DNA of 64,000 bases from an uncultured bacterium (GCA_902802585.1 CADCMR010000016.1:1-64000); one strand, 5' to 3'. Numbered from the stretch's first letter, positions 8,317-18,796 are shown. The notes: generated from the letters alone by a model not told the origin. Made by a program: numbers and translations.

Positions 8317-8319
8317 ACA

Positions 8320-9072
8320 ATGGATGAGCAGAATAAAACAACCGCGTTTTATGATAAGGACTTTTATCAATACGAAGTTGACACAGAAAAGAAAGAATCG
8401 CTGAATCTCTTTTGCAACTTTTGTCGAAGACGCACATCCCATAAAACGCTTGTTCGTGTAGATACGAAAGACGAGAATCCTGACAATATTGGCACTTTTT
8501 TTGGAATCTATCGCATCACTGAATGTTGTGGATGCCACAGTATTTGTTTTGTCGAAAGAACTTTTTCTTCTGAGGATGAAGGGGTTTGTGATGAACTGAT
8601 TTCAGAATTTCCTTGTGTCGTTTATCCGACTCCAGAAGAGTTTACTCCAACAGAACGCGGCATGAATCCAATAGACATTTATCTTCCTGATGGAGTGAGG
8701 CGAATTTATAGAGAATCACTTGAAGCTATAAAGAACAGAATGTTTATCCTTGCTGGAATCGGAATGCGAACAATCCTTGACGTTGTTTGCAGGGACAACA
8801 AAATCGGAAATGAAAACGATTCTCTCTCGAAGAGATTGGCTATTATGCTTGATGAACGTCGTTTGATTACGCCGGACGAAAAAACAATCTTAGATGCAGT
8901 GAGAGATATAGGTAACGACTCTGCGCATGAAGGAAAACTCATAACATATGTTGGACTACATTCTGCCCTGACTATTATAGATCATCTTCTTAACAAACTG
9001 TATCTTATTCCACGAATGAAAGATACCATTGAAAACAAAGCAAATGTCAAATTGGTGGAGGACCCGGAATGA
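8320..9072 (+). CDS. DUF4145-like protein with an N-terminal zinc-binding cluster
   Basis: This 250-residue protein starts with two cysteine pairs (CNFC near 32 and CCGCHS near 68) that look like a zinc-binding fold. A helical region then carries the DUF4145 signature: LAGIGMRTILDVVC, then DERRLITPDEKTILDAVRDIGNDSAHEG, with the RDxGNxxAH pattern. DUF4145 proteins often sit inside restriction or abortive-infection operons; their biochemical role is not established. It overlaps the next gene by ATGA, indicating translational coupling to hsdS. Base composition is clearly more AT-rich than hsdM. Confidence 0.75.
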   Translation: MDEQNKTTAFYDKDFYQYEVDTEKKESLNLFCNFCRRRTSHKTLVRVDTKDENPDNIGTFFGIYRITECCGCHSICFVERTFSSEDEGVCDELISEFPCVVYPTPEEFTPTERGMNPIDIYLPDGVRRIYRESLEAIKNRMFILAGIGMRTILDVVCRDNKIGNENDSLSKRLAIMLDERRLITPDEKTILDAVRDIGNDSAHEGKLITYVGLHSALTIIDHLLNKLYLIPRMKDTIENKANVKLVEDPE

Positions 9073-10316
9073 ACATCTCTCGATACAGCGAAATGAAAGA
9101 TTCCGGTGTGGAGTGGATAGGAATGATTCCAAAAGACTGGAACGTCCGAAAACTCAAATGGATGTGTAGCAAAATCACGGATGGCAGTCATTTTTCTCCG
9201 GAAACAGTTGATGAAGGATTTGCTTACATTACAGCTACAGACGTCGCCGGGGTTGGATTGAACTATCAGACTGCAAAGAAAATATCACCGGAATCATTTG
9301 AAGACCTTCAAGAAATAGGATGCCGACCTTTTGCCGGGGATGTCCTGCTGGTTAAGGACGGTGCGACAACTGGACGTGTTGGGCTAATGATTGACAATGA
9401 ACCATGTGTAATTCTATCTTCTGTCGCAATCCTTAGACCCATTGCTTCCGTGATTAGTCGCTACCTGATGTACATGGCAATGTCGGATGTTCTTCAATTT
9501 CAGATTCACAAAACAATGGCAGGTTCCGCAATGCCAAGAACAACACTTTCAAAGTTAGTTGATTATGAGGTTGTCTATTGCTCTCCATCTGAACAAATCG
9601 CCATCGTGGATTACCTTGACAAAAAATGCGCGGCGATCGACAAGATTATCGGTCAAGCAAAAGCGACCATCGAGGAATACAAGGCGTGGAAGGCGTCCGT
9701 CATCTTTGAGTCTGTCACCAAGGGACTTGATCCAAACGCTGAAATGAAGGATTCCGGCGTGGATTGGATTGGAAAGATTCCAAAACATTGGCAAAAGATT
9801 AAATTTAAATATCTTCTCAAAATCAAATCTGGAGATGCGATTCGAAATGAAACATTAACAGACAACGGCTTGTGCCCCGTATATGGTGGCGGGGAATTGA
9901 TAGGTTATACCGACAACTACAATGTCGAAGATAATACAATCTTAATCGGACGAGTCGGAGCAAGGTGTGGCTGTATTACCAAAATTCCAGAAAAAGCGTG
10001 GGCTACAGATAATGCGTTAATCGTAAAAACAAAATCAAACCTTGACTACGTCTTTTATTTGCTTACTGCAGCGAACTTGAACAAGCTGAATACATCAAAC
10101 GCTCAACCACTGATAACTTCGACTAAAATCTGTAATCATTTTACGGCCTTTACGTCTGATAATCAAGAACAGTCCGCTATCGTGGATTACCTCGACAAAA
10201 GATGTGCGACAATAGATACTATCATCGCGGAAAAACAAACGCTCATCGACGAGCTTGAAACCTATAAGAAATCTCTGATCTTTGAAACCGTAACGGGGAA
10301 AAGAAGGGTATGCTGA
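9069..10316 (+). CDS. hsdS: Type I restriction-modification system, specificity subunit S
   Basis: The 415 residues form the classic HsdS layout of two target-recognition domains, each introduced by a near-copy of KDSGVEWIGMIPKDW (about residue 10 and again near 226). Each is followed by a conserved helix (CAAIDKIIGQAKATIEEY and CATIDTIIAEKQTLIDELE). The two domains read separate halves of a bipartite DNA site, so the spacing helices set the gap. The internal repeat is strong enough to allow domain shuffling. The start codon overlaps the previous stop, and the 3' end overlaps the next gene by seven bases. It is AT-rich relative to hsdM and hsdR. Confidence 0.93.
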   Translation: MNISRYSEMKDSGVEWIGMIPKDWNVRKLKWMCSKITDGSHFSPETVDEGFAYITATDVAGVGLNYQTAKKISPESFEDLQEIGCRPFAGDVLLVKDGATTGRVGLMIDNEPCVILSSVAILRPIASVISRYLMYMAMSDVLQFQIHKTMAGSAMPRTTLSKLVDYEVVYCSPSEQIAIVDYLDKKCAAIDKIIGQAKATIEEYKAWKASVIFESVTKGLDPNAEMKDSGVDWIGKIPKHWQKIKFKYLLKIKSGDAIRNETLTDNGLCPVYGGGELIGYTDNYNVEDNTILIGRVGARCGCITKIPEKAWATDNALIVKTKSNLDYVFYLLTAANLNKLNTSNAQPLITSTKICNHFTAFTSDNQEQSAIVDYLDKRCATIDTIIAEKQTLIDELETYKKSLIFETVTGKRRVC

Positions 10317-11308
10317 ACATGATTAACATTCCGCTAACGATTCTTGCTGATAAGAAAGGTTTTTTTGATCGTGAATGTCCTAATTCCAATTGCCGTTATT
10401 CTTTCAAAATCAAACTGGATGACTGGAAGGAAAAGGTTTCGGATGAAAGGGTGTATTGTCCCAGATGTGGTCATGTAGATAAGTCGGATCAATGGTGGAC
10501 TCAAGATCAAATCAAAAAAATAGAAATAATCACTAAGGAATGGGTTGAAAATGAGATTGCTCGTCAGCTCAATAAAACCTTTTCCCGGCTTAATTCGTCC
10601 ATGCGGGGCAGTAGTCCTATACGCTTTCAGTTTTCGGTCCAACGAAACCATCCAGTCCTTTTCCATGATAACATAATCAGACAATGTAAGGAATGGGAAA
10701 AAGAGATCGTTTGCGAAAAGTGCGGAACTCAATATAGTGTTACTGGATCAGCTTTTTTCTGTCCTTGTTGCGGTTACAATTCTGTTGAACAAGCCTTTTC
10801 AGACTCAATACACCGAATCGATTCTGTGTTGAACAGCCTCACTGCAATAACCGCATCCATGGGACGAGATGAGGCGGAAGATTTTCGCAGATATATTCTG
10901 GAACGTTCATTGACTGACATTATCTCTGCGTTTCAATTCTATGCATCCAGCCTTTATCATTTATTGACGGGGGAAGAACCACGCAGAAACGATTTTCAAA
11001 AAATAGACATCGGAAGCAAGCATTTTGAATCTGCCTGTGGAAAAGGGTATTCTGCGTGGCTTACTTCCGCTGAACTTTCTTTTATGACAATTCAATTTCA
11101 GCGGAGACATTGTCTTGAGCATTGCGGCGGAATCGTCGATCAGCAATACATTGATCGTTCCGAAGATTACTCTTACACAATCGGTCAGAGGTTGGTCGTA
11201 AAAGAGCATGATGTCAGGGGATTGCTCGCAATCGTGCAAAAATTGACAAACGGACTTAATCAGGTAAAAACAGATAAGGAGAACTCTCCCGATGGCACAG
11301 GACACTGA
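10310..11308 (+). CDS. Double zinc-ribbon protein embedded in the type I operon
   Basis: The 332-residue protein is not a recognised family. It has two zinc-ribbon-like modules: an N-terminal one (CPNSNC near 24 and CPRC near 49) and a central one (CEKCGTQYS then CPCCGYNS, about 141-163). The rest is mostly helical, with [17 protein letters not shown] and an [17 protein letters not shown] segment. It sits between hsdS and hsdR, overlapping both, so it is made with the restriction complex. An accessory role in DNA or RNA sensing is possible but only inferred. A second in-frame ATG at 10319 is an alternative start. Confidence 0.7.
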   Translation: MLNMINIPLTILADKKGFFDRECPNSNCRYSFKIKLDDWKEKVSDERVYCPRCGHVDKSDQWWTQDQIKKIEIITKEWVENEIARQLNKTFSRLNSSMRGSSPIRFQFSVQRNHPVLFHDNIIRQCKEWEKEIVCEKCGTQYSVTGSAFFCPCCGYNSVEQAFSDSIHRIDSVLNSLTAITASMGRDEAEDFRRYILERSLTDIISAFQFYASSLYHLLTGEEPRRNDFQKIDIGSKHFESACGKGYSAWLTSAELSFMTIQFQRRHCLEHCGGIVDQQYIDRSEDYSYTIGQRLVVKEHDVRGLLAIVQKLTNGLNQVKTDKENSPDGTGH

Positions 11309-14300
11309 GAAACAATTTGAAGCCGACATCGAGGCTTGGCTGACTTCCGCCGAGGGCGGCTGGAGCAAGGCGACGGACGCGGGCTACCGCGCCCCGGAAT
11401 CCGCCGAAATGGCGCTTGACATTGGCACGCTGGTCGACTTCGTCCAGCGGACCCAGCCGAAACAGTGGGCACGCTTCCTGAAGTTGACGAACGGCGATCC
11501 CGCGAAGGAGTTTTACCGCCGGTTCAACGATTCGGTGCAGATGTTCGGCATGCTGCATGTGCTCCGGCACGGATTCAAGGACCGTGGCATCCAGTTCCAG
11601 GTCTGCTTCTACCGTCCGGCCTCCACGCTGAACGAGGAGCTGACGGCGTTGTACGAGCAGAACACTTGCCAGTGCATCCGGCAGTGGCACTACTCGGAGA
11701 AGAACAGCAACAGTGTGGATATGATGCTGGCGGTGAACGGCATCCCCGTCGTCGCCATCGAGCTGAAGAACCAGCTGCGCGGGCAGGACATAAAGAACGG
11801 GCAGAGCCAGTGGAAGCTGGACCGCGATCCGCGCGAACCCGCGTTCAAATTCAACAACCGCGTCCTCGTCTTCATGGCGATGGACCTGTACCGCTGCTCC
11901 ATGACGACGAAGCTGGAAGGAATGAAGACCTTTTTCCTGCCGTTCGACCAGGGCTCGGCGGGGGCGGGCAAGGACGGCGGAGCCGGGAACCCGGAAATCG
12001 AAGGGGACTATGTGACGAGCTACGTGTGGAAAAACGTGCTTCAAAAGGATTCCCTGCTGGACATCATGCAGAAGTTCGTCAGCCTGGAAGAGAAGAAGAA
12101 AAAAGTGAAGCAGGCGAACGGCACCGTGAAGGAAGTGCGTGAGAAGAAACTCATCTTCCCCCGGTATCATCAGCTGGATGTGGTCCGCAAGCTCATCGCC
12201 AGCGTCCAGCAAATCGGGTCGGGACACAATTACCTCATCCAGCACAGCGCCGGGTCCGGCAAGTCGAACAGCATCGCGTGGACGGCCTACCGGTTGTCCA
12301 CCCTGCATACCAAGGACAATAAGCCGCTCTTCAACTCCGTGATCGTGGTAACGGACCGCAAAGTGCTGGATTCGCAGCTCCAGTCCACGATAGAGGGGTT
12401 CGAACACAAGAAGGGGCAAGTCTGCCTGATCGACAAAAACAAGCGCTCCTCGGACCTGCGGGACGCCATCAACGACGGCAAGGGCATCATCGTGACGACG
12501 CTGCAAAAGTTCCCGGTCATCTTCGAGGAGATCGACAAGAGCAAGCGGAAGAAGTTCGCCGTCATCGTGGACGAGGCGCACAGCAGCCAGACAGGCGAAA
12601 GCGCCATGAAGATGAAGATAGCGCTCGCCGACACCGCCGACGCGTTGAAGGAATACGCCGAGCTGGAGGGTAAGAGCGAAGAGGAGGCCGGAGATGACGA
12701 GGACCGCATCCGGGACGAGATGCTGAAGCACGGAAAGCACAAAAACATGAGCTTCTTCGCGTTCACTGCCACGCCGAAAAAGAAAACGCTGGAACTCTTC
12801 GGAGAACGGCACCCGGACGGGACGGTCCATCCATTCCATGTGTACTCCATGAAGCAGGCAATCGAGGAGGGATTCATCCTGGACGTGCTGAAAAACTACA
12901 TGACCTACCAGATGTTCTACAAGCTGGCGAAGAGCGTGCCGGACAACCCGGAAATGCCGACGATCCCGGCCATGCGGGCGGCACGGCGGTTCGAGGAGCT
13001 GCATCCGCACAACCTTCAGCAAAAATCGGTGATTATCGTGGAAACGTTCCGCGAGACCACACGGAAGGCCATCGGCGGCAACGGGAAGATGATGGTCGTG
13101 ACCGCTTCGCGTCTGGCCGCCGTCCGATATTACCACGAAATCCAGCGATACCTGGAAGCGAGGCATTATGACGACATCGAAATCCTGATCGCGTTCTCCG
13201 GCGCAATCAAGGACCCGGCAGACCCGGAAGGCGTGGAATACACCGAAAGCGGGATAAACAAGGACAAGCACGGAAACCGAGTTTCGGAAAGCCAGACGAA
13301 AGAGGTCTTCCACGACGAGGGAAATATCCTGATCGTGGCCGAAAAGTACCAGACGGGATTCGACGAGCCGCTGCTGCACACGATGGTAGTGGACAAGCAG
13401 CTCCGCGACGTGAAAGCCGTGCAGACGCTCAGCCGCCTGAACCGCATCTGCCCCGGCAAGGAAGACACGTTCATCCTTGACTTCGTGAACACGAAGGAGG
13501 AAATAAAAGAGGCGTTCCAGCCGTATTATCAGGAGACCGGACTGGAACAGGAGATCGACATCAACCTGATTTACCGGACGCAGAAGGAACTGCGCGAATT
13601 CAAAGTTTACAACGACGCCGACATCAAGGCCGTGTGCGACATCTACAACGCGCCGAAAAGCACAGAGAAGAGCCGCCAGGGCAAGATCTCCAGCGCACTG
13701 AAACCCGTCGTCGATATCTACAACTCCCTTGCGAAAGAAGAGCGTGCAGGCTTCCGCCGAAAAATCCGATCCTTCGTGAAGTGGTATCGCTATATCGCGC
13801 AGATCACCCGGATGTTTGACCGCCAGCTCCACGAGGAGGCGCTTTTCTGCGCGTACCTTGCCAAACTGCTGCCCGAAGATTCGACCATGATGCTCGACCT
13901 GAACTCCGTGCTGAAACTCGAATTCTACAAGCTGGAAGAAACGTTCACTGGCTCCATCCGGCTTGAACCGAAGACGACCAATCTGCCCGCGCCAGAGATC
14001 AAGTCGTCCTCGGCGAGGCCGGAAGAAAAGCGGAGCCTGCTGGACGAGGTCATCGCCGCCATCAACGAAATCTATCAGGGCGACTTCACTGAAGGCGACC
14101 GCGTCATCATCGGTGACCTCCTGAACCGTCTGCTGACGAACGACAAACTCCGTAAGATCGCCAAGAGCGCCGACCCGCAGATTTTCAAGCGGAACCAGTT
14201 CCCCTCATTCTTCGCCGACACGGCCCAGCAGGCATATCTGGAGAGCCAGGAACGATACACCAAGATGTTCGAGGATAAGGCGAAGTACGACGCCATCATG

Positions 14301-14351
14301 AACGCCGTGGCCACGATCCTCTTCCGCGAGTTCCGAAACACGGAGAAATAA
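11292..14351 (+). CDS. hsdR: Type I restriction-modification system, endonuclease/translocase subunit R
   Basis: The 1019-residue protein starts with a PD-(D/E)xK nuclease domain (D143, E157, K159 in SVDMML...VAIELKN). A superfamily 2 translocase follows, with Walker A SAGSGKS near 319-325, DEAH box VDEAHSS near 426-432, FTATP motif III and QTLSRLNR motif VI. A helical C-terminal region probably binds the M2S core. ATP-driven translocation and cleavage of unmodified DNA are the family function. The start overlaps the previous gene by 17 bases and has GGAG upstream. Codon use and GC content match hsdM, not the genes between them. Confidence 0.95.
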   Translation: MAQDTEKQFEADIEAWLTSAEGGWSKATDAGYRAPESAEMALDIGTLVDFVQRTQPKQWARFLKLTNGDPAKEFYRRFNDSVQMFGMLHVLRHGFKDRGIQFQVCFYRPASTLNEELTALYEQNTCQCIRQWHYSEKNSNSVDMMLAVNGIPVVAIELKNQLRGQDIKNGQSQWKLDRDPREPAFKFNNRVLVFMAMDLYRCSMTTKLEGMKTFFLPFDQGSAGAGKDGGAGNPEIEGDYVTSYVWKNVLQKDSLLDIMQKFVSLEEKKKKVKQANGTVKEVREKKLIFPRYHQLDVVRKLIASVQQIGSGHNYLIQHSAGSGKSNSIAWTAYRLSTLHTKDNKPLFNSVIVVTDRKVLDSQLQSTIEGFEHKKGQVCLIDKNKRSSDLRDAINDGKGIIVTTLQKFPVIFEEIDKSKRKKFAVIVDEAHSSQTGESAMKMKIALADTADALKEYAELEGKSEEEAGDDEDRIRDEMLKHGKHKNMSFFAFTATPKKKTLELFGERHPDGTVHPFHVYSMKQAIEEGFILDVLKNYMTYQMFYKLAKSVPDNPEMPTIPAMRAARRFEELHPHNLQQKSVIIVETFRETTRKAIGGNGKMMVVTASRLAAVRYYHEIQRYLEARHYDDIEILIAFSGAIKDPADPEGVEYTESGINKDKHGNRVSESQTKEVFHDEGNILIVAEKYQTGFDEPLLHTMVVDKQLRDVKAVQTLSRLNRICPGKEDTFILDFVNTKEEIKEAFQPYYQETGLEQEIDINLIYRTQKELREFKVYNDADIKAVCDIYNAPKSTEKSRQGKISSALKPVVDIYNSLAKEERAGFRRKIRSFVKWYRYIAQITRMFDRQLHEEALFCAYLAKLLPEDSTMMLDLNSVLKLEFYKLEETFTGSIRLEPKTTNLPAPEIKSSSARPEEKRSLLDEVIAAINEIYQGDFTEGDRVIIGDLLNRLLTNDKLRKIAKSADPQIFKRNQFPSFFADTAQQAYLESQERYTKMFEDKAKYDAIMNAVATILFREFRNTEK

Positions 14352-14363
14352 GGAAATCCAAGT

Positions 14364-14386
14364 GGGGCGGGGAAATAAACCGCCCC
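14364..14386 (+). terminator. Weak hairpin between hsdR and the KAP gene
   Basis: A 7-bp GC-only stem (GGGGCGG at 14364-14370 with CCGCCCC at 14380-14386) is followed by ATGTTTAACC. The T content is low, so it may only reduce read-through into the KAP gene. Confidence 0.4.
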
Positions 14387-14429
14387 ATGTTTAACCATAA
14401 AATCAATAAAAACAGAAGGAGTATCACCA

Positions 14430-15866
14430 ATGGCTGAAAAAATGCAAATCAAGCAACATGAACCCGAAATTGAAACCAGCGACATCTGGAAAGATGATAA
14501 GCTAGAAAGTGAAAAGTTTGCTGGGCGATTGACAAGCCTAGTGCAGGGACAAACAGAGCCTCTGACTATTGCTTTGAACGGAGCTTGGGGCAGTGGAAAA
14601 ACGTTCCTACTGAAACGCTGGCGCGCGGACTTGAAGGAACAGGGGCATACGGCTATTTACTTCAACGCATGGGAAGACGACCATCTGGATGACCCGCTTG
14701 TTGCCATCATCGGGCAACTCTGGATGGAATTGAAGGGAAGCTCTTCTGAAGAAGTTTGGGAGGGAATGAAAGAAGCTTGTTTCCCGCTAATAAAGGGAAC
14801 AGCTTTAACAACGGCAAAAAACTGGATTCAAATAGCAACGGGAATCTCATTGCCAGACAATTATGAAAAGATGCTGAAAACTGCCGCAGAAGCTACTTGC
14901 GATGATTATTTGGAATTGACCAGTGCAAGGGATAACTTGAGGCAGCGTTTGCAGAAACTCGCAGACAAAGTTTATGGCAAGGGTAGTTTTCCGCTCATTT
15001 TTATCGTAGATGAACTAGATCGCTGTCGCCCCACGTTCGCAATATCCGTGTTGGAGCGAATCAAACATCTTTTCAATATTCAGCACACCATTTTCGTGTT
15101 GGGAATAGACAGGGAACAGCTTGGAAAATCAATCCAATCTGTTTATGGTGAAATAGACGTTGATAATTATCTACATCGCTTCTTTGATCTGGAATTAGGG
15201 CTACATGTTGCTAAACAGGAACTTTTCATAGATGCTTTGTGGGAAAAGTATCAAATAGAAGGGTTCTTGTCTTCCAAGAAAGAGGAAGAAAAAAATCCTA
15301 TAAAGGAAAAAGAGGGGGGATTGTTCAAGCAGATGTTTAATGCCATTTCTAAATACCATCATTTTTCTCTGAGGGAAATTGAGCAAAGCATAAAAGTCTT
15401 TGCTATGGTTCAGAACACTATTTCAGAGCGTCATTTTATTTGGCCTGAAATGCTTGTTTTACTTCTTGTTATTAAACTGAGATTTAGAAATCTATACTGG
15501 GGTTTTGTTGAAGGAAAGATTCCGCCCCATGTGATTTCTGACAACGTGTTCCCTCAGGATATCAGTATCGATTCTAACGAGTTTTTCTATATGGAATGTG
15601 CTCTGTATGCATCGTTTTTAAACGACTATCCGAAAAATGAAATTGAGAAACAAATCCGTCACTTGATAGGATCGGCGAAACAGGGAAATGTTCAAGAGTT
15701 AACCTATGCATCAAAGCGCCTGAAAAAAAACTCAAAAGAGAAAGTTTCAGAGTTTTCAAATATGGTTTTGGATTTCAAGAACAGAACCTTTTCCCAGCAA
15801 AGTTGGTACGACAACAACACTATTCGCAACTTGCACAATATGATAGATGAAATCTCGTTGCAATAA
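14430..15866 (+). CDS. KAP-family P-loop NTPase
   Basis: The 478-residue protein has Walker A GAWGSGKT at 51-58, the KAP hallmark FNAWEDD shortly after, and Walker B IFIVDELDRCRP near 190-200. KAP NTPases are STAND-like ATPases frequent in phage-defence islands and next to restriction genes; many are membrane-tethered. This one has no clear paired membrane helix in the N-terminal domain, though the LLVIKLRFRNLYWGFV stretch near 345 is hydrophobic. An AAGGAG site lies ahead of the ATG. It follows hsdR by 78 bases and may act as an extra effector or sensor; that is inference. The gene is AT-rich, like those between hsdM and hsdR. Confidence 0.85.
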   Translation: MAEKMQIKQHEPEIETSDIWKDDKLESEKFAGRLTSLVQGQTEPLTIALNGAWGSGKTFLLKRWRADLKEQGHTAIYFNAWEDDHLDDPLVAIIGQLWMELKGSSSEEVWEGMKEACFPLIKGTALTTAKNWIQIATGISLPDNYEKMLKTAAEATCDDYLELTSARDNLRQRLQKLADKVYGKGSFPLIFIVDELDRCRPTFAISVLERIKHLFNIQHTIFVLGIDREQLGKSIQSVYGEIDVDNYLHRFFDLELGLHVAKQELFIDALWEKYQIEGFLSSKKEEEKNPIKEKEGGLFKQMFNAISKYHHFSLREIEQSIKVFAMVQNTISERHFIWPEMLVLLLVIKLRFRNLYWGFVEGKIPPHVISDNVFPQDISIDSNEFFYMECALYASFLNDYPKNEIEKQIRHLIGSAKQGNVQELTYASKRLKKNSKEKVSEFSNMVLDFKNRTFSQQSWYDNNTIRNLHNMIDEISLQ

Positions 15867-16293
15867 ATGAGGGCCGAGCTGTTCGACCGTATGGACGGGA
15901 GATCAATCCGTGTGTATTTCGACGTTATCGCATCCACAACGGCTGGAAGCGAGGGCCTACATCGAGTTCTGCGTAGGTATCTCCCTGCATCTCGACGGAA
16001 GTGAATACTCTCATCGGCACCTTTACCATGTACGAAGGGGGTAAATGCCGTTTTGTTGAAACCTGGCTTGAAAACCTGGCGTGCATGGGATATATTATGC
16101 ACTGGCGGTGGTGGCTGGCAACGGCGCAGGACATCCGTCCGGCGATTTTGAGCTCACCTCAAAAGTTACTTGACCATTACTTGACCATTCGTGCATTTTC
16201 CAGTTCAAAAACAACACAAAATAACGGTAAAAATCAAAAAAACCAAGAATCATGCATTATTGGTGTAAGCAACTGATAAGCAAGGCATAAAAA
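15867..16293. other. Gap between the defence operon and tRNA-Arg
   Basis: No gene is convincing. A 45-codon frame starting at 15868 has no support. Near 16161-16186 there are two adjacent copies of ACTTGACCATT, the kind of short direct repeat found near integrase sites. No integrase gene is seen. The stretch adjoins the 3' end of tRNA-Arg, a common insertion site. Confidence 0.4.
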
Positions 16294-16370
16294 TGGCGGT
16301 GGCAGCGGGGATCGAACCCACGACCTGCTCTTTAGGAGAGAGCCGCTCTATCCAACTGAGCTATGCCACC
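16294..16370 (-). tRNA. tRNA-Arg (anticodon CCT)
   Basis: A full cloverleaf reads on the minus strand: acceptor GGTGGCA/TGCCACC, D-arm GCTC/GAGC, anticodon stem GCTCT/AGAGC with loop CTCCTAA (anticodon CCT, codon AGG), T-arm with TTCGATC, discriminator G and an encoded CCA. The defence island lies on its 3' side. Confidence 0.95.
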
Positions 16371-16528
16371 GCGTTTTTTTGCCGAGGAGGAAAGAAATCA
16401 ATCCGATGACCGGGACACCTCGCACCCCAGAACGGATACCATTGCATGATCACCCTGAAAAAGTTGAATCATGCGACAGGAAAAACAACCTTTCTTCCAA
16501 CGGCTTTGCGGTCGAAACCGCCCATTAT

Positions 16529-16556
16529 ACTATAGCGCGCTTTCCCCGAAAATCAA
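16529..16556 (-). promoter_or_regulatory. Promoter upstream of tRNA-Arg
   Basis: On the minus strand TTGATT (16551-16556) and TATAGT (16529-16534) are separated by 16 bp. The tRNA begins about 150 bases downstream. Confidence 0.55.
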
Positions 16557-16690
16557 GCGAAAAACAGAAAACTGTGATTCCCGCCCGGCGGCATCCTTCG
16601 CCATCCTTCGCATCCTACGCATACTCCGCATTCTACACCAGACCGGCGACCGCGACGGCGCAGATGGATTTGTCCGGCGCGCCCTGCAAA

Positions 16691-16900
16691 AGCGTCAGCG
16701 ATCCGGCTGCCCGTCCGGCGCGCCCTGCAAAAGCGTCAGCGATCCGGCTGCCCGTCCGATGCGCCATGCAAAAAAAAGCGTCAGCGATCCGGCTGCCCAT
16801 CCGGTGCACCATGCAAAAAAAGCGTCAGCGATCCGGCTGCCCGTCCGATGCGCCATGCAATAAAAGCGTCAGCGATCCGGCTGCCCGTCGGGCGCGCTCA
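16691..16900. repeat. Five tandem ~44-bp repeats
   Basis: Copies start at about 16691, 16732, 16777, 16821 and 16865, each with the core AGCGTCAGCGATCCGGCTGC. The variable part is an A-run of 3 to 8 bases and a GCGCC/GCACC block. On the minus strand each unit reads as a small hairpin (CAGC/GCTG) followed shortly by a T-run, just beyond the stop of the M48-like gene. Confidence 0.85.
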
Positions 16901-18721
16901 CGCGGGCGTTCTTCTCGCTTTTCCCGGCACATGCGCCGGGATGCCTTTCGCCTCAAGTATCTTGATATCCTTTTTCGTGGCAATGCGGACAGTAATCGGG
17001 TAGTTGTTTGCCCCGAATGCCGCCGAAAGAGAGTTCACGACGTCGTCGTCCGACGTGTTGGACACAGAGAAACTGCGCAACGGTTTCCGGACGAGGTAGA
17101 GGAAGAGCGTCCCCAGCGCAATGGAGCGGTCGTAGCGGCGCGACACGAGATAAAACTTCTCCACGCGCAGAGACGGATCAGCGAGGGCTTCCGCAAAGTC
17201 GGAGACATAGCAGTCCGGAATGTCGCCTGTGAACAGGACATCGTCCATTTTAAGCTTCGCCTTAAACGCTTTCCGCATCCTTCCAGCCGCACTGTCCTCA
17301 ATCGCGAGGATCTGTTTCACTCTGGCGGGGTCGCCCTGCCGGAGCCAGTACATTTCGAGCACACTGGCAAACTGAAGCGCGAGCATGGGAGTCCCCGAAA
17401 CGAGCTGTTCGAGTTTTCCGGCGGCTTCGTCGAGCTCCTGATCATCGACGGCCCGGTCCATTTGCGCCGAGAGGACAGTCGCCCGTGCGGACAGGGAATC
17501 AGGGAAACGTTCGCGGAGAATGTCAAGGCAGGCATTGTAAAGATCCATCCGCCCGAGCGTGCGTGCGGGAGGCAGGGCATCCGTGAACGTGTCCGGGTTG
17601 ACGGACGACATATCCAGGGAGTCGAGTTTTTCGCGCATCTCATCAATACTCTTTTGGTACATATCCAGTCCCTCGCGGACTGTCTTTTCCAGATACTCGT
17701 TAAAATCCCGTTCGAAATTGGGGCTGGCAAGCAGATAGTGTTCCGCTGCGTCCGGGGTGTGTTTCAGACAGTTCAGAAGCGCTTCGACGTCGGCGGTGCC
17801 GACTCGTTCGCGGAACGCCGGATGCGGGTCGTTGACCGGATTATCGGCGCGAAGCATGTGTTCCAGTTCACGCCGAAGCGTGTCGTCGTCCGGCAGTTCG
17901 CGGCGGAACGCGCGGATCGCCCCCGCCAGATCGCCGCCTTTTTCAACGCTGACGAGTTTCTTAAGCAGCGCTGCTTCGTCGAAGAGGGATTCACCGGCGA
18001 CCATCTGCGTCATCGCCGCCGTGAAATCCCCGCAGGCAAATGTCGTGCGGCAGTATTCATCGGCGGCTTTTTCCTGCTCGGCCTCCAGCGGGAGAAGGAG
18101 CGGCGGATGCGGCGGGAAGAAAAGTCTGAACAGCAGGGAAAACGGTCCGTTCGACCAAAACCACATAAAAAGCCGACGGAGCAGATCGCCCGCGGAATGC
18201 TCGTCCGCGAGGTGGCCGAGTTCGTGCGTGATCAGCACGCGCATCGCTTTCGCGTCCACGGAGCAGAAAGCCGGATAGCCGATGATCAGGATGTTTTTCC
18301 GGAGGAACTGGAGGAACGGCAGGCGGGAAATGACGCACAAGGGGTCGAACAGGCCGAGGTAAATCCTGTCAACGGGCATGATCCGGAGTTCGCGGCACAT
18401 CTCCGCGACGTCGTCGTACAGTGCGCGGTATTGTTCCTGCTTCAGATAAAACGAATTCTCCCACGGCTTGTCTTTGAACGCGAGATACAGCGGTTCCCCG
18501 ATGATAAGGAGCAGAAGCCCGATAAAGAACCAGTCGTATGCTTTCAGCGGACGACGCACATAATAGACCAGCCAGAAAAGCAGGGCGATCAGACCGAGGA
18601 TGAACGCGGACATGAAGACGAGGCTCAGAACGACCCGGAGCCAGTACAGACCGCGGTGTTTTTCGTAGAGCTCCCGGATCTTTTCGCAGCGCACCCAGGT
18701 TTTGAGATTCATTTCTTCCAT
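16898..18721 (-). CDS. M48-like membrane-bound zinc metalloprotease
   Basis: The 607-residue protein has two N-terminal membrane segments (about 27-53 and 63-83). The metalloprotease core has HELGH at 166-170 with the third zinc ligand E217 in EKAAD. A long helical, TPR-like region follows, and a C-terminal domain of unknown role. The core matches M48 (HtpX/Ste24-like) peptidases, which degrade membrane or envelope proteins; the long C-terminal extension is unusual. The ATG at 18721 has GAGGAA upstream; the ATG at 18712 is an alternative. Its stop overlaps the last unit of the tandem repeat array. The substrate is unknown. Confidence 0.8.
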   Translation of the reverse strand: MEEMNLKTWVRCEKIRELYEKHRGLYWLRVVLSLVFMSAFILGLIALLFWLVYYVRRPLKAYDWFFIGLLLLIIGEPLYLAFKDKPWENSFYLKQEQYRALYDDVAEMCRELRIMPVDRIYLGLFDPLCVISRLPFLQFLRKNILIIGYPAFCSVDAKAMRVLITHELGHLADEHSAGDLLRRLFMWFWSNGPFSLLFRLFFPPHPPLLLPLEAEQEKAADEYCRTTFACGDFTAAMTQMVAGESLFDEAALLKKLVSVEKGGDLAGAIRAFRRELPDDDTLRRELEHMLRADNPVNDPHPAFRERVGTADVEALLNCLKHTPDAAEHYLLASPNFERDFNEYLEKTVREGLDMYQKSIDEMREKLDSLDMSSVNPDTFTDALPPARTLGRMDLYNACLDILRERFPDSLSARATVLSAQMDRAVDDQELDEAAGKLEQLVSGTPMLALQFASVLEMYWLRQGDPARVKQILAIEDSAAGRMRKAFKAKLKMDDVLFTGDIPDCYVSDFAEALADPSLRVEKFYLVSRRYDRSIALGTLFLYLVRKPLRSFSVSNTSDDDVVNSLSAAFGANNYPITVRIATKKDIKILEAKGIPAHVPGKARRTPA

Positions 18722-18796
18722 TGCATGATTTTCCTCAAATCAAATGGTTCCGCCCGCCTGCCGAAAAAAGCGTCTACCCGAAGGAACAGATCCACT

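Noticed and set aside
16001..16276. 91-residue plus-strand frame before tRNA-Arg
   Set aside because: No ribosome site or recognisable domain, and its end approaches the tRNA gene.
16691..16900. CRISPR array
   Set aside because: Repeats are contiguous at ~44 bp with no unique spacers, and no cas genes are present.
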